A DNA stretch of 64,000 nucleotides, taken from assembly GCF_042685365.1 (NCBI RefSeq), contig NZ_JBHUMY010000006.1, forward strand, positions 434,001 through 498,000, in the 5' to 3' direction. Position 1 is the first letter of the stretch. Each line of letters starts with the position of its first letter. Below, in pieces: positions 53,475-60,635 of this stretch. A program made the translations under genes and the position numbers. The notes below the pieces were generated by a model. That model saw only the letters and a program-made list of their open reading frames with translations. It was not told where the DNA came from and made no database searches. This DNA is from Paenibacillus_AP thailandensis. Lineage in GTDB: Bacteria > Bacillota > Bacilli > Paenibacillales > Paenibacillaceae.

Positions 53475-54140
53475 TTAAGCTTGAGGCTCGCCATGGAGCA
53501 GGCGTTTCAAAAAATGCACGGCCTTCATTCGGTCGTTAACGCCGATTTTACTGTAAATGATGCTGACGTAATTTTTGACGGTGCCCTCCGACAGGAACAG
53601 CTCGTCCGCGATTTGCCGGTTATTTTTGTACTGAGCGATCCTCCGGGCGACTTCCAGTTCCCTCATTGACAAATTGAGTTCCCGCGCCGCAGCGGGCTGC
53701 TCCGCAGATTCTTGCAGCTTCCGCAATTTCTGCGCAAGCTTGGCGGCAACGGAGGAAGGGAGCGAAAGCTCGCCTCGAACCGCATCGCGCAAGGAGGCGA
53801 TCAACCGTTCCATAGGCAGATCTTTCAGCAGAAAACCAGAAGCGCCAAGGGCGAGGCTATCGACGATATAAGCTTCATCCTCAAAGGTAGTCAGAATGAC
53901 AACAACCGTATCGGGGTATTCGCGTTTAATAATTTTGACCGCCTCGATCCCGTTCAGTACGGGCATTCGGATATCGAGCAACACCAGACGCGGTTGATGC
54001 AAGCGGACGAGTGAAAGCGCCTGTTCGCCGTTCTCGGCAGCGGCAACCACCTCAAAGTCGGGCTGCAGCTGCAGGATCGTCTTCAGTCCTTCCCGGATGA
54101 GAGACTGATCCTCAGCAATTAGGATGGATATTTTACTCAT
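53475..54140 (-). CDS. NarL/LuxR-type response regulator (RiPP cluster)
   Basis: 221 residues. Receiver with ISILIAEDQSLIREGLK and phosphoacceptor Asp56 in LVLLDIRMPVLNG; LuxR HTH at about 155-215 (LNLSMRELEVARRIAQYKNNRQIADELFLSEGTVKNYVSIIYSKIGVNDR). Start overlaps the kinase stop (ATGA-like), so they are co-translated. Its likely targets are the ATGACTT repeats at 58096-58145 and the operon's own promoter. Confidence 0.93.
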   Translation of the reverse strand: MSKISILIAEDQSLIREGLKTILQLQPDFEVVAAAENGEQALSLVRLHQPRLVLLDIRMPVLNGIEAVKIIKREYPDTVVVILTTFEDEAYIVDSLALGASGFLLKDLPMERLIASLRDAVRGELSLPSSVAAKLAQKLRKLQESAEQPAAARELNLSMRELEVARRIAQYKNNRQIADELFLSEGTVKNYVSIIYSKIGVNDRMKAVHFLKRLLHGEPQA

Positions 54141-57100
54141 GGTATAACTCCTTGCAAGGGCATCGTAATGCTCAGCCTGCAGGCGGCACCGCCCGTATGG
54201 CCGATCTCCAGGCGCCCGCCCGCTTCCCGCACGCGCCGGCCCATCGCCTTTAGACCGAAGCCGAATGGCTTGTTCTCATAAGGCGTTCCATCGTTGTCCA
54301 GGGTGAACGAAAGCGTATCGTTCAGCAATCGCAGTTCAAACCTGAATTGACGGCATCTGCCGTGCCGGATCCCGTTCGTAATGCCTTCCTGGAGCGCATG
54401 AAAAAGAGCCGTTTGCTGCTGGCGGTTCAAAGGAGGAAGGTTGTCGTCGATTTCATAGTCGAACGATACAAAGCCGTTTTTCTTGGTTTCGTCGATCATT
54501 TTGAGCAGGGAGGGGATCAGGCCTAAACGGTCCAGATCGCTTCCCAGCATCCGGACGGATTGCCGGATTTCATTCAAGCCTAGGCGAACCAACTCGCCGG
54601 CTTTCGCATAAAATGCCGCCGCTTCCGCAGGAGCATGCTCAAGCAGCATCGTTCCCGCTTCGATCTGAATGATCGTAGCCGTCAGAACGTGTCCGACGTT
54701 GTCGTGAATATCTCTTGCGATGCGGCTGCGCTCCTCCAGAACGGATTTCTCGGCTAGCGCGGCGGCCGTTTCCTCGTACGAGGCATGAAGAAGAAGGGTG
54801 CGTTCCTGAATTTCTTTCTCCAGCTGCAGGTTCCATTGCGCGAGCTTTAAATGCATGTTCACCCTTGCGAGCAGTTCTCCTTTTTCGACCGGTTTAATCA
54901 TATAATCGTTCGCCCCGCACGCGAAGCCTGCCGTAATATCTTCGATTTGATGCTTCGCCGTCAGAAACAGGACAGGCACTTCGGCGGCCGAATAACGTTG
55001 TCTCACTTCCCGGCAAAACCGGTACCCCGATAAATGAGGCATCATGATGTCTAGGAGAATGATCGTTGGCTTCAACCCTTCATCGATCCATTGCAGCGCT
55101 TCCGAACCGTTATCCGATTCGATCACCTGATAGTCGGGAAACGAGAAATGAAGATAGTTGTAAAACACCTGCAGATTGATCAGATCGTCGTCAACGATCA
55201 GAATGATCGGTTTATCGCCGGCATTCGAAGACAAGCCGTTCCCCGGCCTTGGAGACGACTCAATCGCATCCGCTTGAACAAGCGCCGCGGCAGCGGCCGA
55301 GTGCATCCGATTCATCTGCGGTTTGCCGGCTGCCGGCAGCGTGAACCGAAAGACGGATCCGGCACCCGGAGAAGACTCCGCGCCGATCTGGCCGCCGTGC
55401 AGTTGAACCAGCTTCTTCGTGATTGCAAGCCCGAGCCCGGTTCCGCGGTATTTCTTGTGAAGCGAACGCTCCACGCGCCCGAAAGATTCGAAGATATATT
55501 CGAGTTGATCCTCCGGTATGCCTATGCCGGTGTCCCTCACTTCAATACTGGCAAACCCTCCGCCGCGATACCCCCGAACGGCAACCGTTCCATGCTCGCT
55601 ATACGTGATGGCGTTGCCGATCAGATTGATTAAAATCTGCTGCAACCGACCTTCATCGGCGGTAACGAACAAATCCGGCGGCACCTCGTTGAGCAGTTCG
55701 AGCGACTTGCCGGACACAAGCGGCTTGAGCAGCAGGAAGACGGTTTCCGTCATTTCGCTCACATTCACGGTAACGGGGCGAAGCAGTACGGAGCCGTGCT
55801 TGATTTCCGAGAAATCCAAAATGTCGTTGACGAGATGAGTAAGACGCATACCGCTGGATTTCATGAGCCGAAGCTGCTTCACCGCTTCTTCGGGCAGAGG
55901 ACCGGCAGAGCCGTCAATAAGCGATTCGGTAATCCCGACCATGCCGTTAAGCGGCGTCCTGAGCTCGTGAGACGTATTGGCCAGAAATTCGTCCTTCAGT
56001 TTGTCCAGCACGAGAAGCTTGTCCGACAGCCGCTCGACCTCGGTGAATGACCGGGCGAATTGCGAGGCCAGTATCGTCGATTGGATAAATACGAAGAGGA
56101 GAGTGCCGTACTGGGACAAGGAAACAAGCGAAAACAGATCGTGAACGGCAAAAAGCATGTACAAGCCGAACCCGGCCAGGAATAGCCTTGCTCCTTCTAC
56201 CCCCTTGCGCCAGGCACGAACAATTCCGGCGGCCATATAGGGAATAAGCAGCAGGCAGAGCGCCCCGAACAGCACAAGTGTCCGATCGAACCACCGAAAC
56301 GGCGCGGCAATGACAATAATCGACAGCAACAAGCAGCCGTATTGCGCGATACGAACGCTTCGGACGGATATATACGGCTTGAACAGGCTCTGAACGAACA
56401 TGACCCATAGCGGAAGAGCGAGATAGGCCGTGAGGAAAGTCACCTTCGGAAACAGTTCCGAGTTGAAAGCCGGGATCAGCTGAATGGCATAGCGGGAGTG
56501 CACGCAAAGGGTTCGGACGGCAATGACAAGACAAATCAGTGCAAAGTAGAGCGCCGAAACATTCTTGCGCCGCCGCAGCAAATAGAAGGCGAAGTGATAA
56601 ACGGCGATCAGCAATAAGGCGCCAAAAATGAACAGATCAACGGCAAGTTCATTGTCTTGCATACGTTCAAGCTGATCTTTCGTCCCAAGCTCTACGCTGA
56701 GGTCGATTCCGCCCTTCGTATATGTAAAGTTGGCCGCATGGATGATGAGATCGAGCTCTTGTGCGTCTTCTAACCGGTCCAGCGCAATGACGTGCGGGTA
56801 CGAGTAGCGGGTAACCGTTTCCGCTGGGGACTTGCCCGGATTGCCCATCTCATAAAGCTGCTCTCCGTTCACGAACAGCCTATAGGAAGAATAGATCCGG
56901 TCGATTTTAAGCGCAAGGCGTTCGCCGCCGGGCGGGAGCTTCAGCTTTAACCTGTAGGATGCATAACCGGTACCGGAAAGCGGACGTCCGCCGCTTTCGA
57001 CTGAAGTCCAATACCCGGGAACTTGGACGGTGACGTTCGGATCGTCCGCCGCGCCGCCGCCCGATTTTCCGTCTGCCGCGATATACTGCTGCCAATAGAA

Positions 57101-57283
57101 GGTCCACTGGCCGTCAAGCGCAAACGGCCCGTCCTCGGAAAAATTCCACGAAGACAAGTCGACTTGACCGTACTCGAGAACGGGACGGTCGGAAATAGCC
57201 GGCTTCTGTGCCGAACACCCCGACAGCAATGCGCACAGGAAACAAAGAAAGATTCCTTTAAGCCGAAAGAACTCTCTTTGCAT
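54137..57283 (-). CDS. Hybrid sensor kinase: 7TM-DISM sensor, HisKA kinase, receiver, second HisKA_3 kinase
   Basis: 1048 residues from the ATG at 57283, 14 bases after the preceding stop. Signal with lipobox-like LLSGC (Cys23), extracellular 7TMR-DISM jelly-roll domain (about 45-200), seven membrane helices (about 212-405), HisKA with His439 (FLANTSHELRTPLNG), HATPase (DTGIGIP, GTGLGLA), receiver with Asp745 (IILLDIMMPHLSG), then a second kinase of the NarX/DesK class with His860 (RIARDIHDNVGH) and a weak C-terminal ATPase domain. The final module should phosphorylate the LuxR regulator encoded next. The 7TM-DISM domain commonly binds carbohydrate or other exported ligands. Confidence 0.9.
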   Translation of the reverse strand: MQREFFRLKGIFLCFLCALLSGCSAQKPAISDRPVLEYGQVDLSSWNFSEDGPFALDGQWTFYWQQYIAADGKSGGGAADDPNVTVQVPGYWTSVESGGRPLSGTGYASYRLKLKLPPGGERLALKIDRIYSSYRLFVNGEQLYEMGNPGKSPAETVTRYSYPHVIALDRLEDAQELDLIIHAANFTYTKGGIDLSVELGTKDQLERMQDNELAVDLFIFGALLLIAVYHFAFYLLRRRKNVSALYFALICLVIAVRTLCVHSRYAIQLIPAFNSELFPKVTFLTAYLALPLWVMFVQSLFKPYISVRSVRIAQYGCLLLSIIVIAAPFRWFDRTLVLFGALCLLLIPYMAAGIVRAWRKGVEGARLFLAGFGLYMLFAVHDLFSLVSLSQYGTLLFVFIQSTILASQFARSFTEVERLSDKLLVLDKLKDEFLANTSHELRTPLNGMVGITESLIDGSAGPLPEEAVKQLRLMKSSGMRLTHLVNDILDFSEIKHGSVLLRPVTVNVSEMTETVFLLLKPLVSGKSLELLNEVPPDLFVTADEGRLQQILINLIGNAITYSEHGTVAVRGYRGGGFASIEVRDTGIGIPEDQLEYIFESFGRVERSLHKKYRGTGLGLAITKKLVQLHGGQIGAESSPGAGSVFRFTLPAAGKPQMNRMHSAAAAALVQADAIESSPRPGNGLSSNAGDKPIILIVDDDLINLQVFYNYLHFSFPDYQVIESDNGSEALQWIDEGLKPTIILLDIMMPHLSGYRFCREVRQRYSAAEVPVLFLTAKHQIEDITAGFACGANDYMIKPVEKGELLARVNMHLKLAQWNLQLEKEIQERTLLLHASYEETAAALAEKSVLEERSRIARDIHDNVGHVLTATIIQIEAGTMLLEHAPAEAAAFYAKAGELVRLGLNEIRQSVRMLGSDLDRLGLIPSLLKMIDETKKNGFVSFDYEIDDNLPPLNRQQQTALFHALQEGITNGIRHGRCRQFRFELRLLNDTLSFTLDNDGTPYENKPFGFGLKAMGRRVREAGGRLEIGHTGGAACRLSITMPLQGVIP

Positions 57284-57297
57284 GCTCCCGCCGCTTC

Positions 57298-57972
57298 TCA
57301 GCCGGATACCGGCAATTTGGCGGGTGAAAGCGCTGCCTCGATGAAATAACGCTCTCCGCTGTGCAGCAGCATCCATTGTTCGCCGAGTTTGGCCTGTCCG
57401 AGCAATGCCGGCTGGTTCGGTTCGGCGAAATCGACGGGCCAATAGCTGTTAGGCACGCGCTCGTCCCCAAGCAGCCCCATCGCGATATAGCTCGCGGCCA
57501 CGAGTTCGCTGCAGAAGAAGTTATCGTACGGAGCCTTGACGTTGGCCCGGCCTTCCAGAACTTCGGAGAGGAGCGTCCGGTCGTCAGGGAATACCGCTTC
57601 GTGAACGTCGCCGATAAAACGGAGGAGAGCCGCGTTCATCTCGGGAGTCCGCTCGGTTTCAAGCTTACGGAAAGCAAAATTGGAAATGGATTGCATGGCG
57701 TGAAGTCGCTGAGTGAGCAGGGTGAGTTGAGGACCTTTCTTATGCTTGTGCATGATGACGTCTTCGAGGTCATCCAGAGGCGTGGCCTCCCACAGCAACG
57801 GTTCCTGAAATTCGGGCAGCCGCACCACCATCGCGATGTGCGACCAAGGGGATTTCTCAATCATTTCGATCAGCCGGCTTTCCTTCCATTTGCCTTTGAG
57901 GAAGAAGAGGTCGCCGGTCTGCAGACGATCCAGCGCAAATTGTAAAATTTGCTGCCGCAACGATTGTTCCAT
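57298..57972 (-). CDS. YiiX/YebB-like (NlpC/P60 superfamily, PF05708-type) cysteine hydrolase
   Basis: 224 residues behind GGCAGGTG, first gene of the minus-strand series. Permuted papain-like fold: LQTGDLFFLKG, His45 in SPWSHIAMVV, Glu62 in LLWEAT, and Cys154 in YDNFFCSELVAASYIAMGLL. No signal peptide. Relatives are amidases or lipid/peptide-bond hydrolases. Being first in the RiPP operon, it is a candidate for leader or core processing, or for acting on a lipid or wall amide; this is inference. Confidence 0.85.
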   Translation of the reverse strand: MEQSLRQQILQFALDRLQTGDLFFLKGKWKESRLIEMIEKSPWSHIAMVVRLPEFQEPLLWEATPLDDLEDVIMHKHKKGPQLTLLTQRLHAMQSISNFAFRKLETERTPEMNAALLRFIGDVHEAVFPDDRTLLSEVLEGRANVKAPYDNFFCSELVAASYIAMGLLGDERVPNSYWPVDFAEPNQPALLGQAKLGEQWMLLHSGERYFIEAALSPAKLPVSG

Positions 57973-58013
57973 AGCAACACCTGCCTAATCTATTAATTTT
58001 AACTAACAATTTC

Positions 58014-58042
58014 ATTATATAGAAATTCAGATTGAGAGACAA
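58014..58042 (-). promoter_or_regulatory. Promoter of the RiPP operon
   Basis: On the minus strand: -35 TTGTCT (58037-58042), 17-bp spacer, -10 TATAAT (58014-58019), 42 bases before the hydrolase start codon. Confidence 0.8.
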
Positions 58043-58095
58043 CAAACGGGTATTTTGGATTTGAAAGCATTTCGAGCGCTTGCCTGCGGCATGTT

Positions 58096-58160
58096 ATGAC
58101 TTTTTCGTGACCGAAGCATGACTTTTACGACAGGCGGCATGACTTCCGGACCCGTATAGT
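58096..58160 (+). promoter_or_regulatory. Three ATGACTT direct repeats and -10 box of the divergent operon
   Basis: ATGACTT at 58096-58102, 58118-58124 and 58139-58145: spacings of 22 and 21 bp, two helical turns, so all three face the same side of the DNA. The last two extend to GCATGACTT. TATAGT (58155-58160) follows, with no standard -35, the third repeat standing at that place. This is the layout of an activated promoter, with the cluster's LuxR-type regulator as the natural candidate. Confidence 0.68.
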
Positions 58161-58208
58161 TGGAAGTGTCAGTAGTTAATCTTTGTGGAGGAAAGGATGA
58201 TCTAACCG

Positions 58209-59309
58209 ATGGCAGTCAGCATTACAAGATTTACTCCTTCATCAGGGAAGGAATACACCGTGGTTACCTTGTACGGATCCGAGTTCGAACGCGGTTCCAA
58301 GGTCAAGTTCAACGGCGTTGCGGTTTCTTCCGCCAACGTCAAATTTATTAGCAGCACGAAGATGACGGCAAAGGTGCCCGCAGGCGCGACGACAGGGAAA
58401 ATTACGGTGCAAACGCCTGAAGGAACGATCGCCGCAAGCAAGACTTCCTTCCGCGTCTTGTCCGCTTTGCTGGCAGCGGATGCGGAGGAGCAGTCGCTTG
58501 CAGCATACCCGCCGTTCAACGAGGCGCATCCGCCGCTGATGACCGATGCCGATACGTTCCCGCCCGAGCGGTCCGCCGATTTAGTGGTCGGAAAGTTCGT
58601 CATTCAGCCGGGGAATTTCGACCGGGTCTACGATCCCGTCTTTCCTTGGCAGGATTTGCAATCGTACCATGATCCGGACGATTATGCCAAGATGCAGGCA
58701 TATAAAAAGGATCGCGACAACAAGGTCGACCATTATGTTGTAACGCGCAAGCGCTTCTGGAAGATGACCGACCGTCAATTTTTCGGAGAGGATACGGATG
58801 TTACGGTAACCGTTCAGCAAGGTATTATTAACCATCACTCTTCAACGGAAGAGCAGACGTTTACGGAGCGCATCCAGGCCGAACTCGGTCTGCATATCGG
58901 GGGAGATCTGGGAGAGCCGGAAGTACCGCCGGTCGAGCTTACAACCGCAGTGGCGGCCGACTCGGGGCAGCCGACGGACGATCTCGGTTTTACGTTCGAG
59001 ATGTCTCACACGCTCCATTTTACGCAGGTGGACGAACAAACCTATTCGGAAGAAACAACGAAAACGACCGAAGTGCATTTTAAAGGTCAAACTCATTATC
59101 TTTATTGGCAAATTTACGAGCAGCTGATCCTGAAGAGGGTTCCGAAAGCCGGACAGGAGTCTTACTTTAATGACGATCCTTCCAGCGTCAGTTCGATGAC
59201 GGCGATAACGCCGATCCAATATATCGACCGTTTCACGGTGCAATCCAACAACGATGCGGAATCGAACCCGGACCAGAACCAGGACGGTAAGCTGCAATCC
59301 AAAATTTAA
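58209..59309 (+). CDS. IPT/TIG-domain protein of unknown function
   Basis: 366 residues, no signal peptide. Residues 1-90 form an IPT/TIG immunoglobulin-like domain (ITRFTPSSGKEYTVVTLYGSEF, KVKFNGVAV, KMTAKVPAGATTGKITVQTPEG). The remaining part is unfamiliar: an acidic, aromatic middle (NFDRVYDPVFPWQDLQSYHDPDDY) and Thr/Ser-rich alternating strands (TEEQTFTERIQAELGLHIGG; FEMSHTLHFTQVDEQTYSEET). That alternation faintly recalls aerolysin-type pore formers, but no family match is claimed. First of three genes divergent from the RiPP operon. The start codon lies rather far from GGAGGAAAGG. Confidence 0.75.
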   Translation: MAVSITRFTPSSGKEYTVVTLYGSEFERGSKVKFNGVAVSSANVKFISSTKMTAKVPAGATTGKITVQTPEGTIAASKTSFRVLSALLAADAEEQSLAAYPPFNEAHPPLMTDADTFPPERSADLVVGKFVIQPGNFDRVYDPVFPWQDLQSYHDPDDYAKMQAYKKDRDNKVDHYVVTRKRFWKMTDRQFFGEDTDVTVTVQQGIINHHSSTEEQTFTERIQAELGLHIGGDLGEPEVPPVELTTAVAADSGQPTDDLGFTFEMSHTLHFTQVDEQTYSEETTKTTEVHFKGQTHYLYWQIYEQLILKRVPKAGQESYFNDDPSSVSSMTAITPIQYIDRFTVQSNNDAESNPDQNQDGKLQSKI

Positions 59310-59326
59310 GGTAAAGGAGCATCCCG

Positions 59327-59608
59327 ATGAGCGACCAATATAAACTGAACGGCGGGCAGCAGCACGTTTTCTCGACGAGACCCGTAGGTTTAAGCACTTA
59401 CTTGACGATCGAATCCTACATCGATGACAACAATCATAGCAATCCCACTGAAAGTCTGTGGCATATCGAGCTATGCTGCCAGCACGATCACAACGTTTCG
59501 TTGGACCCGGGGGCAACAACCAAAATCGACGTCAGCGAAGCCAAAGGAGCGCTTATTACGGTCCGTAACGAAGGTTCATGGCCTATACTGGTCTGGACCG
59601 ATTATTAA
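59327..59608 (+). CDS. Small beta-rich protein of unknown function
   Basis: 93 residues behind AAAGGAG, 17 bases after the TIG gene. No signal peptide or membrane segment. Pattern of strands: STYLTIESYIDD, WHIELCCQHDHNVSLDPGATTKIDV, ALITVRNEGSWPILVWTDY. Compact, probably an immunoglobulin-like or jelly-roll sandwich with two adjacent cysteines (ELCCQHDH). Not recognised; likely a partner of the TIG protein. Confidence 0.72.
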   Translation: MSDQYKLNGGQQHVFSTRPVGLSTYLTIESYIDDNNHSNPTESLWHIELCCQHDHNVSLDPGATTKIDVSEAKGALITVRNEGSWPILVWTDY

Positions 59609-59664
59609 AAAACAACGACACGAATTGCACAAAGTGAATCCGAACGAAATGGAGGCGGGCTTTC

Positions 59665-60303
59665 ATGTTGGGAACGCAATTATTTGCCAAGTTCGAACAC
59701 GAACGATTTGCAGCGCGTAAAGAAGCGCTTGGGATCGACGGGCATGCGAGCGCGATAAAAATGCTGGAGCAAATTGGGAGTATCTTAAAGGAAAAAGCGT
59801 CTGCCCGCAACGTTCTCGAAGGAAACGGACAGGGAGCAGCTTCGGAACCCGGTACGGCCGATAACGGAGGGGCTGCCGCAAAGCTGCTGTCCGAAGCGCT
59901 AATCGCCATGCAGGCGCATCGACCGGGTCCGGCCGTCCATGTGCTTGGAAACGCGCGACATCCGTTTGTGGAACAGCTGAGGGAGGAACTGCGGGATTAC
60001 GGTTTTACGGTCGCACAAATATTCTGGTTCTTCTCCGAGCTCATTCGGGCAAGAAAAGGGCTTGCAGACATTCTGCAGTCCGTAAAAACGGAAGAGGATT
60101 GGCGCACGCTGACAGCTTCCCTGACACATGCAGAGGATCCGCAGCAATGGGGATTCCCGCATAGCGGAAATAACGAAGTCGATCCGGTGCTTCTCCATTT
60201 TGTTGCCGCATGCCGGTCCGCCGGCGTTACGCCATCTTTTTACCTGCTATTCGCTGCCGCATCATTGCTGGCGCATGGGCATCGGGAAGCGGCTCAAGCC
60301 TGA
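59665..60303 (+). CDS. Helical protein of unknown function
   Basis: 212 residues behind GGAGG. Predominantly helical: FEHERFAARKEALGIDGHASAIKMLEQIG, a Gly/Ala-rich linker (near 52-70), HPFVEQLREELRDYGFTVAQIFWFFSELIRARKGLADIL, and a hydrophobic C-terminus (PVLLHFVAACRSAGVTPSFYLLFAAASLLAHGH) that could touch a membrane. Not recognised. Third gene of the divergent set. Confidence 0.72.
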   Translation: MLGTQLFAKFEHERFAARKEALGIDGHASAIKMLEQIGSILKEKASARNVLEGNGQGAASEPGTADNGGAAAKLLSEALIAMQAHRPGPAVHVLGNARHPFVEQLREELRDYGFTVAQIFWFFSELIRARKGLADILQSVKTEEDWRTLTASLTHAEDPQQWGFPHSGNNEVDPVLLHFVAACRSAGVTPSFYLLFAAASLLAHGHREAAQA

Positions 60304-60518
60304 ACGGCAATATCGATTCGCCGGCTGCAAAGCCGGTCCTGCGATTCCGTGATAAACCTATACCGCAGCGGAAGCTGCCAACCAAAACGCGCGCCGGATC
60401 CGGAGCGCGTTTACGATTTCCTGCCAATGGGAATAAACCAATTTATTTAAAAAAGGCACATTTTTGCGGCGGAGATCCACTACAATGGAGGTATCAAACA
60501 GGCAAGGAGGCAACGATC

Positions 60519-60572
60519 ATGAGAACACGGTCGAATCACCCCATCCAAGCGTATAAGGGTGGACCGCTTTAA
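60519..60572 (+). CDS. Leader peptide MRTRSNHPIQAYKGGPL before the ABC exporter
   Basis: 17-codon frame with a near-perfect AAGGAGG (60504-60510) eight bases before its ATG; TACAAT at 60481-60486 is a possible -10. Its position in front of a structured leader and a multidrug-type ABC gene resembles BmrB ahead of bmrCD in Bacillus subtilis, where translation of the leader controls expression. The stretch 60304-60518 shows no other gene. Confidence 0.68.
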   Translation: MRTRSNHPIQAYKGGPL

Positions 60573-60592
60573 TTAAGGCGCTCACAGCGTGC

Positions 60593-60629
60593 CCCCTTAT
60601 ATGTGGCTTTTATTAATCACATAAAGGGG
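60593..60629 (+). promoter_or_regulatory. Hairpin sequestering the exporter ribosome site
   Basis: CCCCTT-a-TATGTG (60593-60605) pairs with CACATA-AAGGGG (60618-60629), a 12-bp stem with one bulge. The 3' arm AAAGGGG is the ribosome site of the ABC gene. The 5' arm can also pair with TATAAGGG inside the leader peptide gene (60551-60558), so two mutually exclusive folds exist. Confidence 0.7.
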
Positions 60630-60635
60630 TATAGT

